Assembly: GCF_900187045.1 (NCBI RefSeq) | Contig: NZ_LT906453.1 | Span: 496,001 to 560,000, forward strand | Reading direction: 5' to 3' | Source: Dermatophilus congolensis | Lineage (GTDB): Bacteria > Actinomycetota > Actinomycetes > Actinomycetales > Dermatophilaceae | DNA length: 64,000 bases | Part shown: positions 40,313 through 49,591 of the stretch, in pieces | Numbering within the stretch: the first letter of the stretch is position 1 | How the letters are laid out: each line of letters starts with the position of its first letter | Made by a program: the position numbers and the translations under genes | Notes under the pieces: model-generated | Seen by the model: the letters and a program-made list of their open reading frames with translations, nothing else | The model's database searches: none | Told to the model about the DNA's origin: nothing

Positions 40313-41157
40313 CAAACCCCACCCCCACCAAAAACCTCCGAGCCGGCAACACCACCATCCCCATGCCTCAACTCGGCTACGGCACCTGGGAAGTCCCCAG
40401 CCAAGACGCAACAGACTGCGTCCTGCACGCTCTCAACACCGGCTACCGCAGCATCGACACCGCCGCCATCTACGGCAACGAAGAAGCAGTCGGGCGCGCA
40501 CTACGCCAAACCCCCATACCCCGCGACCAAATCTTCCTCACCACCAAAGTCTGGAACGACGCCCAAGGCACCCACACCACCAAAAAAGCCCTCGAAGAAT
40601 CCCTCCGCAAACTCGACACCGACTACGTCGACCTCTACCTCATCCACTGGCCCACCCCCGCCAAAGACGCCTACGTCGACACCTGGAAAACCCTCATCGA
40701 ACTACGCGACAGCGGAAAAACCCGCGCCATTGGCGTATGCAACTTCAAAGAACACCACCTCCAACGCCTCGCCGACGAAACCGGAGAACTACCCGCCATC
40801 AACCAAATCGAACTCCACCCCTACCTCACCCAAAACCCCATGCGCGCCTACCACGACGCCCACGACATCATCACCGAAGACTGGTCACCCTTAGGCGCAC
40901 GCCTCAATATCATCGACGACCCCACCATCACCTCCATCGCCCAAGCACACAACGTCACACCCGGCCAAATCATCCTGCGCTGGCACCTACAAATCGGATC
41001 CATCGTCATCCCCCGATCCGTCAAAACCACCCGCATCGAAACCAACTACGACCTCTTCAGCTTCGAACTCAACAACGAACAAATGAACGCCATCAACGCC
41101 CTCGACCAAGGAAAACGCTCCGGCCCCGACCCCGACGACATGAACATCGGCGCCTAA
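40309..41157 (+). CDS. Aldo/keto reductase (2,5-diketo-D-gluconate-reductase-like)
   Basis: A 282-residue NADPH-dependent carbonyl reductase of the AKR5 type. The catalytic tetrad is visible: Asp and Tyr in [11 protein letters not shown], Lys in TTKVWN, His in YLIHWP. The cofactor-binding [15 protein letters not shown] is near the C-terminus. These enzymes reduce keto sugars, methylglyoxal and similar carbonyls; the true substrate is unknown. It is translationally coupled to nadE. A looped terminator follows. Confidence 0.92.
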   Translation: MTNPTPTKNLRAGNTTIPMPQLGYGTWEVPSQDATDCVLHALNTGYRSIDTAAIYGNEEAVGRALRQTPIPRDQIFLTTKVWNDAQGTHTTKKALEESLRKLDTDYVDLYLIHWPTPAKDAYVDTWKTLIELRDSGKTRAIGVCNFKEHHLQRLADETGELPAINQIELHPYLTQNPMRAYHDAHDIITEDWSPLGARLNIIDDPTITSIAQAHNVTPGQIILRWHLQIGSIVIPRSVKTTRIETNYDLFSFELNNEQMNAINALDQGKRSGPDPDDMNIGA

Positions 41158-41170
41158 AAACCACCCCAAC

Positions 41171-41212
41171 CAGGCGGGCCGCCCCACCCACCCCACAACC
41201 GCGGCCCGCCTG
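41171..41212 (+). terminator. Looped hairpin after the aldo/keto reductase gene
   Basis: CAGGCGGGCCGC (41171-41182) pairs with GCGGCCCGCCTG (41201-41212) across an 18-base loop, 13 bases past the stop. No U-tract is present. Confidence 0.65.
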
Positions 41213-41356
41213 ACCCATGCCCCCAAACACCAACCCACCACCCCAGCACAAGTACAGTGAACTCCCGAATCGCAGACCCAAAAGACAACCCGTCACAAAC
41301 CAGGACAGCGATACGTACCAAGCACCAACAGGCCACACACCAGGAAGGCCACCCAC

Positions 41357-43366
41357 GTGACCACCCACACACCAACAACAGGCCCCACAGCCAAAGAACT
41401 CACCCTCCGCGGCATCATCATCGGCGGCATCATCACCCTCGTTTTCACCGCCGCCAACGTCTACCTCGGACTCAAAGTCGGCCTCACCTTCGCCACCTCA
41501 ATCCCCGCCGCAGTCATCTCCATGGCGATCCTGCGCTACTTCGCTGACCACACAGTCACCGAAAACAACATTGTCCAAACCATCGCCTCCGCCGCAGGCA
41601 CCCTCTCAGCCATCATCTTCGTCCTGCCCGGCCTCGTCATGCTCGGCTACTGGTCCGGCTTCCCCTACTGGACAACCGCCGCAGTCTGCTTCTTCGGCGG
41701 AGTACTCGGCGTCATGTACTCCATCCCCCTACGCCGCGCCCTCGTCACAGGCTCCGATCTTCCCTACCCCGAAGGCGTCGCAGCAGCAGAAGTACTCCGC
41801 GTCGGCGACACCGCCTCCGGAGCCCAAGAAAACCAACGCGGACTCACCGTCATCAGCGCCGGCGCACTGTCCGCCATGGGCTACATCCTCCTCGGCAAAC
41901 TCCGTCTCGTCTCCGAATCCATCTCCCGCAGCATCCGTATCGGATCAGGCGGCACCATCATCGGTAGCAGCCTCTCCCTGGCCCTCATCGGCGTCGGCCA
42001 CCTCGTCGGCATCACCGTCGGCATCGCCATGATCATCGGGCTCATCACCTCCCACGGCATCCTCCTACCAATCCTTAGCCCCGAAGCCATCGCCAACGCA
42101 GGCAACGAACCCCTCGCCGACACCCTCCAACACGTCTTCAAAAACGACGTCCGTATGATCGGCGCCGGAGCCATGGCCGTCGCCGCCCTATGGACCCTCC
42201 TCAAAATCATCGGCCCCATCATCAAAGGAATTACCGGAGCCCTCGCCGCCAGCAACGCCCGCGCACTCGGCGAAGAACTACCCCTGACCGAACGCGACAT
42301 CCCCATCAAACTCGTCGCCACCGTCACCCTGGCCTCCATGCTCCCCATCGGTGCGCTCCTGTGGCTCTTCACCCGCGGCACCCCCCTCCAAGACAACGCA
42401 ACCGGCCTGATCATCACCTCCATCCTCTTCGTCCTCATCATCGGACTCTTCGTCGCCTCCGTCTGCGGCTACATGGCCGGCCTCATCGGCGCATCCAACT
42501 CACCCATCTCCGGCGTAGGCATCATCGTCGCCATCGCCATCGCCCTACTCATCAAAACCGTTCACGGCGCAGGCACCGGAGACACCACCGCAGCACTCGT
42601 CGGCTACACCCTCTTCACAACCGCCATCGTCTTCGGTGTCGCTACCATCTCTAACGACAACCTCCAAGACCTCAAAACAGGACAACTCGTCGGCGCCACC
42701 CCCTGGAAACAACAAGTCGCCCTCATCATCGGCGTCGCCTTCGGCTCCCTGGTCATCCCACCCATCCTCCAAATCATGAACACCAGCTTCGGATTCGTAG
42801 GAGCCCCCGGAGCTGGACCAGACGCCCTAGCCGCCCCCCAAGCCTCCCTCATCTCCACCCTCGCCAAAGGCGTCCTCGGTGGAGACCTCAACTGGGGACA
42901 CATCGGACTGGGAGCCGCGCTAGGCGTCGCAGTCGTCATCATCGACGAAACACTCCGCGCCACCAGCAAAAACCGACTCTCCCTACCACCACTAGCCACC
43001 GGCATGGGCATGTACCTTCCCATCAGCCTCACCCTCATGATCCCCATCGGCGCATTCCTAGGAATGCTCTACGACCGCTGGGCCGAACGCCGAGGAAACC
43101 CCGAAAGCGCCAAACGGCTCGGCGTCCTCATGGCAACCGGCCTCATCGTCGGAGAATCCCTCTTCGGAGTTCTCTTCGCCGGAATCGTCGCCACCACCAA
43201 CAACGAAGATGCGCTAGCCATCCTGCCCAAGAGCTTCGAACCCATCGCAGACATCATCGGCATCGCACTCTTCGCCATCATCATCGTCGCCGCCTACACC
43301 TGGATTCGCTCCGTAGCACTCAAAAACGACGTCCCCGCCCCCACCACAAACAACAACCCCACATAA
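41357..43366 (+). CDS. OPT-family oligopeptide/metal-chelate transporter
   Basis: A 669-residue protein with about 15 membrane segments, beginning (after TTHTPTTGPTAKELTLRG) with IIIGGIITLVFTAANVYLGL followed by KVGLTFATSIPAAVIS, the OPT-family opening. The SDLPYPEGVAAAEVLRVG motif is diagnostic. OPT proteins import oligopeptides or metal chelates with protons. GTG 41357 follows AGGAAGG at good spacing. No peptidase or metal-handling gene is adjacent. It converges with gnd, sharing a hairpin. Confidence 0.93.
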   Translation: MTTHTPTTGPTAKELTLRGIIIGGIITLVFTAANVYLGLKVGLTFATSIPAAVISMAILRYFADHTVTENNIVQTIASAAGTLSAIIFVLPGLVMLGYWSGFPYWTTAAVCFFGGVLGVMYSIPLRRALVTGSDLPYPEGVAAAEVLRVGDTASGAQENQRGLTVISAGALSAMGYILLGKLRLVSESISRSIRIGSGGTIIGSSLSLALIGVGHLVGITVGIAMIIGLITSHGILLPILSPEAIANAGNEPLADTLQHVFKNDVRMIGAGAMAVAALWTLLKIIGPIIKGITGALAASNARALGEELPLTERDIPIKLVATVTLASMLPIGALLWLFTRGTPLQDNATGLIITSILFVLIIGLFVASVCGYMAGLIGASNSPISGVGIIVAIAIALLIKTVHGAGTGDTTAALVGYTLFTTAIVFGVATISNDNLQDLKTGQLVGATPWKQQVALIIGVAFGSLVIPPILQIMNTSFGFVGAPGAGPDALAAPQASLISTLAKGVLGGDLNWGHIGLGAALGVAVVIIDETLRATSKNRLSLPPLATGMGMYLPISLTLMIPIGAFLGMLYDRWAERRGNPESAKRLGVLMATGLIVGESLFGVLFAGIVATTNNEDALAILPKSFEPIADIIGIALFAIIIVAAYTWIRSVALKNDVPAPTTNNNPT

Positions 43367-43386
43367 CCAACCCCACCCAAAACACA

Positions 43387-43422
43387 CCAGCGGCCCGCCA
43401 CAACAACGTGGCGGGCCGCTGG
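43387..43422. terminator. Shared terminator of the OPT gene and gnd
   Basis: CCAGCGGCCCGCCAC (43387-43401) pairs with 43408-43422 around the 6-base loop AACAAC. It lies between the convergent stops at 43366 and 43438 and can act in both directions. Confidence 0.75.
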
Positions 43423-43437
43423 CACATCACCCCAAAC

Positions 43438-44319
43438 TCAGCCGTCAGCCTCCTCCTTCGTGGCATGCCCACCAAACTGTTTACGCATCGCCGCAACCAT
43501 CTTCATTGCCGGACTGTCTTTCTGCTGCGACACAAACCGCGCAAACAACGCCGCCGAAATAGTCGGAACCGGAACACCCAAATCAACCGCAGCATTCACT
43601 GTCCAACGACCCTCACCCGAATCCGCCGCATACCCCTCAATCTTGTCCAAATGCGGATCCGCATCCATAGCGTTATCCATCAAATCAAGCAACCACGAAC
43701 GAATAACCGTTCCCTCACGCCAACTCTTGAAAACCTCAGGAACATTCACCACCTGCGGAGCCTTCTCCAACAACTCCCAACCCTCGGCATACGCCTGCAT
43801 CAACCCATACTCAATGCCGTTATGCACCATCTTCGCGAAATGCCCAGCACCATGCCCACCAGCATGCACAAACCCAAACTCCCCCTGCGGGCGCAACGCA
43901 TCAAAAATCGGCTGAGCCAACGCCACCGCCTCATCCGGCCCACCCACCATCAACGCATAACCATTCTGCAAACCCCACACACCACCCGAAACACCACAAT
44001 CCACAAAATGCGCACCCTTCTGCGCCAACAACGCTGCATGCGCCTCATCGTTGTACCAAGGTGAATTACCCCCATCAATCACCAGATCACCCTCGGACAA
44101 AAAGCCCGCAACCTCCTCAATAACCTGACCCGTCACAGCATCAGGAACCATCACCCACACCACACGAGGAGACGGAAGCGCAGCAATCATCTCCTCCACC
44201 GACGACACATCAGCGATCTGCGGATTCGTGTCAAAGCCGACCACCTCATGACCAGCACGGCGAAGACGCTCCCGCATATTGCCGCCCATTTTTCCCAACC
44301 CGATCAAACCCAGCTTCAT
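43438..44319 (-). CDS. gnd: 6-phosphogluconate dehydrogenase, decarboxylating (short type)
   Basis: The enzyme oxidises 6-phosphogluconate to ribulose-5-phosphate and CO2. ATG 44319 follows AGGAG at 7 bases and gives 293 residues, the short bacterial GntZ/YqeC class (the long class has about 470). It shows the Rossmann start MKLGLIGLGKMGGNM, the DGGNSPWYNDEA motif, CGVSGGVWGLQNGYALMVGG, and the catalytic HFAKMVHNGIEYG. The frame stays open far upstream, but that extension is low-complexity. Cofactor preference is not determinable here. Confidence 0.93.
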   Translation of the reverse strand: MKLGLIGLGKMGGNMRERLRRAGHEVVGFDTNPQIADVSSVEEMIAALPSPRVVWVMVPDAVTGQVIEEVAGFLSEGDLVIDGGNSPWYNDEAHAALLAQKGAHFVDCGVSGGVWGLQNGYALMVGGPDEAVALAQPIFDALRPQGEFGFVHAGGHGAGHFAKMVHNGIEYGLMQAYAEGWELLEKAPQVVNVPEVFKSWREGTVIRSWLLDLMDNAMDADPHLDKIEGYAADSGEGRWTVNAAVDLGVPVPTISAALFARFVSQQKDSPAMKMVAAMRKQFGGHATKEEADG

Positions 44320-44577
44320 CGCAATCTCCTGTCCGCCGGGCCAAGCACACGAACCACAACCCGCGACACCGCAGTGAACGAGCCCGACCCGTACAACCCA
44401 ACCAACCGGCATTGTCGGCAAAATCACATGTGGCAGCGTGCGCCACATCCTCCTTAAATGATAAAGGGGCCTTGTCAAAGACAGCTCATCCGGACGTTCA
44501 TAACCGCACCCGACACCACACCGAAACACCCCGCGCCGTAACCCAACAGCACCCCAAACAGCGCCAATACTGGAACT

Positions 44578-45708
44578 GTGCTCCCCGCAACACCCGCCCC
44601 CCGCCACCGAAGCCAACTACTACGCACCGAAGCCGTCCTCGCAGCCCGCTTCCTCCTCATCACCGCAGCGCTCTTACTCATCATCTGGATCGCCGTCAAC
44701 ATTTACATCGTCACCATCTCCGCATTCCTCGCCTTCGTCCTCGCCTCCCTCCTATGGCCCATCACTAAACCCCTCAGCCGCTACCTCACCCGCCCCATCG
44801 CCGCCATCATCGTCGTGCTCACCACAGGGCTGCTCGTCGCCGGTCTCCTCTGGGCCACCATCATCCAACTCATCAACTCCGCCCCCACCATCTCCACCGC
44901 CGCAGTCGGCAGCGTCGAAGCCACCAACAAATGGCTCATCAAACAAGGCTGGGTCCTACCCCAAAACACAGTCGACAACCTCCAAAACCAAGTTGCCTCC
45001 CGCGCAGACCAACTCATCACCAGCATCAGCGGAGCAGCAATCACCAGCTTCAACATCGCCACCGCCACCGCATCCATCACCGCCCTCGCCCTAGCTGCCA
45101 CCGTCTTCACCCTCATCGGCGCCGAACAACTCAGCAACGCCCTCACCCACATCGCCCCACCTCGATACCGCACCGCCACCCGCACCGCCCTACGCGAGGC
45201 CACCACAACCGCACGCTGGTGGGCATTCGCCTCCACCATGACCGGACTCGTCAACGGCAGCCTCATCGGCATCGGCCTCCAATGGCTCGGCGTCCCCCTA
45301 GCCATACCACTAGGCCTTATCACCCTCATGCTCGGCTACGTCCCCATGATCGGATCCACCATCGCCGGTACCATCTGCGTAGCCATCGCCCTCTTCTTCG
45401 GCGGCATCAACCTCGGACTCGAAGCACTCATCCTCGTCGTCATCGTCATCGCCACCGAAAGCAACCTCCTCTCACCCCTACTCATGTCACGCGCTGTCCG
45501 ATTCCCACCTGTGATCACCCTCCTGCTCTCCACCACCGGCGCAGTCGCCCTCGGAATGATCGGACTCTTCCTAGCCATCCCTGTCATCGGCATCGCCGTC
45601 TCCGCCTACAAAGGATTCAACCGCACCGTCCACGACGCAGGCGACACCATGCCCATCGCCATCCCCGCCATCGAAACCCACCCCCCAACCACAACACACC
45701 ACCCCTAA
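44578..45708 (+). CDS. AI-2E family transporter (TqsA/PerM-like)
   Basis: A 376-residue protein with seven or eight membrane segments and a polar central region (about 110-150), the layout of the AI-2E (UPF0118) family. The conserved part PLAIPLGLITLMLGYVPMIG with ESNLLSPLLMSRAVRFPPVI is near the C-terminus. Family members export AI-2 or exchange Na+ and H+; which applies cannot be told. The last four bases overlap the trpF stop on the other strand, so the two are tail to tail without a terminator. Confidence 0.9.
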   Translation: MLPATPAPRHRSQLLRTEAVLAARFLLITAALLLIIWIAVNIYIVTISAFLAFVLASLLWPITKPLSRYLTRPIAAIIVVLTTGLLVAGLLWATIIQLINSAPTISTAAVGSVEATNKWLIKQGWVLPQNTVDNLQNQVASRADQLITSISGAAITSFNIATATASITALALAATVFTLIGAEQLSNALTHIAPPRYRTATRTALREATTTARWWAFASTMTGLVNGSLIGIGLQWLGVPLAIPLGLITLMLGYVPMIGSTIAGTICVAIALFFGGINLGLEALILVVIVIATESNLLSPLLMSRAVRFPPVITLLLSTTGAVALGMIGLFLAIPVIGIAVSAYKGFNRTVHDAGDTMPIAIPAIETHPPTTTHHP

Positions 45709-46310
45709 ACCGAACGCGCCGCCTCAACAAGCGCAAACACCTTCTCCGGATCCTTCACCCCCGGGCGCACCTCCACACCACTGGCCACATCCACCCCCCA
45801 CGGCGAAACCACCCGCACCGCCTCAGCCACATTCCCCGGATGCAACCCACCTGCCAACACCCACTTCCCCACCGGAGGACACTTCCTCACCACCGACCAA
45901 TCCCACACCCGACCAGCCCCCGGACGCGGCGCATCCAACAACAACAACTCCACCCCCCACACAGACGCATCCAATACCCCCGCCTGCACAAAAGACGTCG
46001 CCCGCCACACCCGCGGAAAAACCTCCCCCGCCCTGACAAAATCCTCAACCCCATACCCACTCCCATGCAGCTGCAAAACCGAAAACCCCAACTTTCCAGC
46101 CACCCCAGCAGCCACATCCGCAGGTAAATCATTCGTCACGAACACCGTCGAAACACACCCACCCACCGCCTCCACCACCTGCCCAGCAACCTCCAGACCC
46201 ACCCCACGCGCACTCGTGTTACTCATCACCACACCCACCGCATCAGCACCAGCCTGCACCGCAACACGCGCATCCGAAACCGACGTAATCCCACAAATCT
46301 TCACGAACAC
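45705..46310 (-). CDS. trpF: Phosphoribosylanthranilate isomerase
   Basis: TrpF catalyses an Amadori rearrangement in tryptophan synthesis. The 201-residue TIM barrel opens MFVKICGITSVSDARVAVQA, with the catalytic Cys in KICG, and contains LLLDAPRPGAGRVWDWSVV with the catalytic aspartate and LAGGLHPGNVAEAV for phosphate binding. It is separate from any other trp gene in the window. Its start overlaps the end of the HNH nuclease gene by 10 bases, suggesting they share a transcript. In most Actinobacteria trpF is absent because PriA does both jobs. Confidence 0.93.
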   Translation of the reverse strand: MFVKICGITSVSDARVAVQAGADAVGVVMSNTSARGVGLEVAGQVVEAVGGCVSTVFVTNDLPADVAAGVAGKLGFSVLQLHGSGYGVEDFVRAGEVFPRVWRATSFVQAGVLDASVWGVELLLLDAPRPGAGRVWDWSVVRKCPPVGKWVLAGGLHPGNVAEAVRVVSPWGVDVASGVEVRPGVKDPEKVFALVEAARSV

Positions 46311-47098
46311 GACTGCAACGCCTTCTCCAACGCAGGCTTATCCGCCCGATCAAGCTTCAAACCGTACGCCTTAGTCACCTTGATGAACTTCACCGCATAA
46401 GCACAATGAAACCCCTTATTCGGCGGCATCCAATCACCCGGCGTCTTATCACCCTTCGATCCATTCGCCGGACCATCAGCCGCCAACAAGTTCAACACCG
46501 GATCATTCGCGAACTTCGCCCGCTTGGCCGCAGACCACGACGACGCCCCCAAGTCATAACTGGCAGACAGCGGAAAAACATGGTCGATCTGTACCGCCGA
46601 AGCCTTCTGCTTAGAAAACCGAATCGTCTTACCCGTATACGGATCATCCAAAACCCCCGTCAACACGGTGCACCCCCGCGCATCCTCCTTAAACGTCACA
46701 TCACGCAACTGCTGCGCCAACACGTCGTTACGCGTATCACAACTGTTATGCCCCAACTCAGCATCCGTGTTATCACTCCACGCAGGCCCAAACGCCTCCC
46801 GTGAATACCCCGCCACCCGCCGCCGCGTCACCACAGGCAACTGCTCCAACGCACCCTTAGCCTCCGCCACCTCCGCAGCGGAGACCTTAGCCTGCACACC
46901 CCCCGACGAACCCACCCCACCCGGAAGCCAATCCTCAACCCCTGGCACCACCACAACCGCCACCCGCCGAAACGCAGCAAACGCCGCAGCCACCCGCGGA
47001 TTATGCGAAAACAACGACAACCCAATGCCAACCACCACAACCGCCACCACAATGACACCCCACGCCCGCTTACCCACCAAACGCTGCACATACGTCAC
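46301..47098 (-). CDS. Membrane-anchored or secreted HNH (DUF1524-type) nuclease
   Basis: This 265-residue protein has an N-terminal membrane segment (about 12-30) that may act as anchor or signal. The extracytoplasmic part carries the nuclease core QIDHVFPLSASYDLGASSW with the HNH histidine H173, then NDPVLNLLAADGPANGSKGD, KTPGDWMPPN and YAVKFIKV. This matches the actinobacterial secreted HNH/DUF1524 family. Cysteines (SCDT, GCTV, FHCAY, final QSCS) suggest disulfides, consistent with export. The start is GTG 47098. The role (nutrient DNA use or competition) is unknown. Confidence 0.85.
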   Translation of the reverse strand: MTYVQRLVGKRAWGVIVVAVVVVGIGLSLFSHNPRVAAAFAAFRRVAVVVVPGVEDWLPGGVGSSGGVQAKVSAAEVAEAKGALEQLPVVTRRRVAGYSREAFGPAWSDNTDAELGHNSCDTRNDVLAQQLRDVTFKEDARGCTVLTGVLDDPYTGKTIRFSKQKASAVQIDHVFPLSASYDLGASSWSAAKRAKFANDPVLNLLAADGPANGSKGDKTPGDWMPPNKGFHCAYAVKFIKVTKAYGLKLDRADKPALEKALQSCS

Positions 47099-47266
47099 TT
47101 CAGGACACCGGCCCCATCACAAAACCAACACCAAACATGGCCGTGATCTTTTCACCTTCCCGCCATGTGGGCCCTCCAACGTGGGAGGCAAACCCTAACC
47201 ACCACAACGCCTCCCACACGCGCACACCCCCAACACAACAGCCAACGAATGTGCTTGCCTGTGCAA

Positions 47267-48928
47267 ATGACTTCTCTAATCAACAACCCCGCAGACGTGG
47301 TTCCCGAACTGTTGGAAGGAGTCGCGCTCACCCAGCCAGGACTAGCCCTGCTCAAAGACCGCACCATCGCCGTACACGCCGCCACCGCCCACGCCATCAC
47401 CCAAGGACGCCGCGACCAAGTACCTGTCGCCATCATCTCCGGCGGCGGCGCCGGCCACGAACCCGCCCACGCCGGATATGTCGCCGACGGAATGCTCACC
47501 GCCGCCATCGCCGGAGGAATCTTCGCATCCCCCAGCGTTGACGCCATCCTCGATGGCATCCGCGCCGTCACCGGCGAGGCAGGCGCACTTCTTGTCGTCA
47601 AGAACTACACCGGCGACCGCCTCAACTTCGGAATGGCCGCCGAAGTCGCCCGAAGCGAAGGCCTCAAAATCGAAATCGTCACCGTCGCCGACGACGTCGC
47701 CCTGGCCACCTCCACAGATAACGCAGGCCGCCGCGGCCTGGCCGGAACCGTACTCGTCCACAAAATCGCAGGAGCCCTCGCCGCCACAGGCGCACCCCTC
47801 AACGAGGTTGCCGCCGCCGCACGACGCGTCGCCGAATCTGTAGGAACCATGGGCGTCGCCCTCACCGGCGCCACCGTCCCCGGCGCCACCGACGCCGGAT
47901 TCGATCTACCCACCGGCGAAGTTGAACTCGGACTAGGAATCCACGGAGAACCCGGCGTCAGTCGCGAAAAACTCGCTAGCGCTGACGAACTCGTCAATAC
48001 CCTCGTTACACGCATCGCCACTGACCGCGGCTACGCCCCCGGACAAAAAGTCGTAGCCCTCATCGGCTCAGCAGGCGCCACATCCGCCCTCGAACTCGAC
48101 ATCGCCACCCGCGCCGCAGCCAAAGCCATCAACAACCTCGACCTCGACCTCACCCGCATCTGGGCCGGACCCGTCATGACAAGCATCGACATGATCGGCA
48201 TTTCCGTCACCCTCCTAGCCATCGACGAAGAACTCCTCACCCACCTCGACGCCCCCACAACCTCCATCGCTTGGCCAGGAGCCGGAGCCCACAACGCCCG
48301 CATCACCTGGATCGAAGCACCCGAAGACCCCACCAGCGACCGCTGCGAAAACAGCACCGACGAACGAATCCGCACCGCCATCGACGCCGCCTGCGCAATG
48401 CTCCTGGACAACCGCGAAAAACTCGACCACGCCGACCGCAACGTAGGAGACGGCGACCTCGGCTCCACCCTCGCCCGCGGAGCCGCAGCCTGGCAGAAAA
48501 ACCCAGGAAAAGGCACCGGCGCAGACCAACTCCGCCGCCTCTCCCACATAGCCCGACGTGACGTCGGCGGAACCTCCGGACCGCTCTACGCCATCATGTT
48601 CCTACGCGCAGCCGAAGCCCTCGACCAAGGAACCCCCTGGCCTGAAGCGTTCTCCGCAGGAGTGCGCGCCATGTGCGAACTGGGAGGAGCCAAAATCGGC
48701 GACGGAACCATGGTGGACGCCCTCCTACCCGCAGCCACCGCTGCATGCGAAAAACGCACCTGGAACGACGTCGTCACCGCCGCTGAAGAAGGCGCTGCCT
48801 CCACAGAAGAAGGCATTTCCCGCAAAGGCCGGGCCAGCTACGTCGGTGAACGAGGACGCGGCTACACCGACCCCGGCGCTGTTGCCGTTGCCATGTGGCT
48901 CGCCTCGCTACGCGGCAGCCTCTCCTAA
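47267..48928 (+). CDS. dhaK: ATP-dependent dihydroxyacetone kinase (fused DhaK-DhaL)
   Basis: The enzyme phosphorylates dihydroxyacetone to DHAP. ATG 47267 gives 553 residues starting MTSLINNPADVVPELLEGVA, the normal DhaK start. The K domain (about 1-325) has ISGGGAGHEPAHAGYV and the substrate-binding His226 in GLGIHGEPG. The L domain (about 350-553) has HADRNVGDGDLGSTLARG and RRDVGGTSGPLYAIM for ATP. Fusion of K and L in one chain indicates the ATP-using rather than PTS-using type. No glycerol dehydrogenase is adjacent. No ribosome-binding site is evident. Confidence 0.94.
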   Translation: MTSLINNPADVVPELLEGVALTQPGLALLKDRTIAVHAATAHAITQGRRDQVPVAIISGGGAGHEPAHAGYVADGMLTAAIAGGIFASPSVDAILDGIRAVTGEAGALLVVKNYTGDRLNFGMAAEVARSEGLKIEIVTVADDVALATSTDNAGRRGLAGTVLVHKIAGALAATGAPLNEVAAAARRVAESVGTMGVALTGATVPGATDAGFDLPTGEVELGLGIHGEPGVSREKLASADELVNTLVTRIATDRGYAPGQKVVALIGSAGATSALELDIATRAAAKAINNLDLDLTRIWAGPVMTSIDMIGISVTLLAIDEELLTHLDAPTTSIAWPGAGAHNARITWIEAPEDPTSDRCENSTDERIRTAIDAACAMLLDNREKLDHADRNVGDGDLGSTLARGAAAWQKNPGKGTGADQLRRLSHIARRDVGGTSGPLYAIMFLRAAEALDQGTPWPEAFSAGVRAMCELGGAKIGDGTMVDALLPAATAACEKRTWNDVVTAAEEGAASTEEGISRKGRASYVGERGRGYTDPGAVAVAMWLASLRGSLS

Positions 48929-48933
48929 CAAAC

Positions 48934-48987
48934 AGGTCCGCGTGGCAAGACCACAACGCCACACCAACAGCCTCGCCACGCGGACCT
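48934..48987 (+). terminator. Looped hairpin after the dihydroxyacetone kinase gene
   Basis: AGGTCCGCGTGGC (48934-48946) pairs with 48975-48987 across a 28-base loop. It lies just past the stop at 48928 and before the convergent small gene ending at 48990. Confidence 0.65.
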
Positions 48988-48989
48988 AC

Positions 48990-49304
48990 TCACTGATGCG
49001 GGGGAGTGGACCCATCATCGAAAACACTCACCGGCCCCACCGATCGCACAATCTGATCCGCGAACGCCGTCACTTCCGGATCAGAAACCTCAATACCCAA
49101 CACAGACAAGCGCGAGCGCAGCTCTTTTTCCGCTGCGTCCGTGCAGGTGAAACCAGCGGCCGTCAGCTCAGCGAGCACACTTCGCAGCTGCTCAGCTTTC
49201 TCGACCCCCACTTCGTCAATAAACGCCTGGTTGAGCTCAAACTGGGTGACGATGTTTGCGTCATGGCGCTCGCCCTCATCACACAGATCAGGTTTATCCG
49301 GCAC
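48990..49304 (-). CDS. Small acidic protein of unknown function
   Basis: GTG 49304 is preceded by AAGGAG at ideal spacing and gives 104 residues beginning VPDKPDLCDEGERHDANIVT. The sequence is acidic and probably helical (VEKAEQLRSVLAELTAAGF), ending VSVFDDGSTPPHQ. There is no signal peptide or membrane segment, and I do not recognise a family. It converges with the dihydroxyacetone kinase gene and is divergent from pckG. The strong ribosome-binding site and sensible composition support a real gene. Confidence 0.6.
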   Translation of the reverse strand: MPDKPDLCDEGERHDANIVTQFELNQAFIDEVGVEKAEQLRSVLAELTAAGFTCTDAAEKELRSRLSVLGIEVSDPEVTAFADQIVRSVGPVSVFDDGSTPPHQ

Positions 49305-49591
49305 GGCTAACTCCTTGCAGTTCGGGGGCAACGGCAAAACTCCACGACGGGACACCCGCCGCAGAGACGCAGTACATCCCCGACCATCCCATGCCGCAGG
49401 GCGCCTAGCTGTGATGACGTGGCCGAAAGGCACCCGGCATACACATACAAAAACCAATATCGGACAAACTTGTGTCAAATAATAAGATGACACTGCTCAG
49501 TGAGCTATGAAAACGCATACATGCGTACCGTGTAAACAAGCGGCACCGTAGCCGCGATACCCAACGACGCAAACTGAGGACGGTCGACAAC

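Noticed and set aside
39963-41213. Long plus-strand frame rich in Arg, Pro and His overlapping nadE and the aldo/keto reductase
   Set aside because: It is a shifted reading of very C-rich coding sequence; the two real genes in the other frame have clear catalytic motifs.
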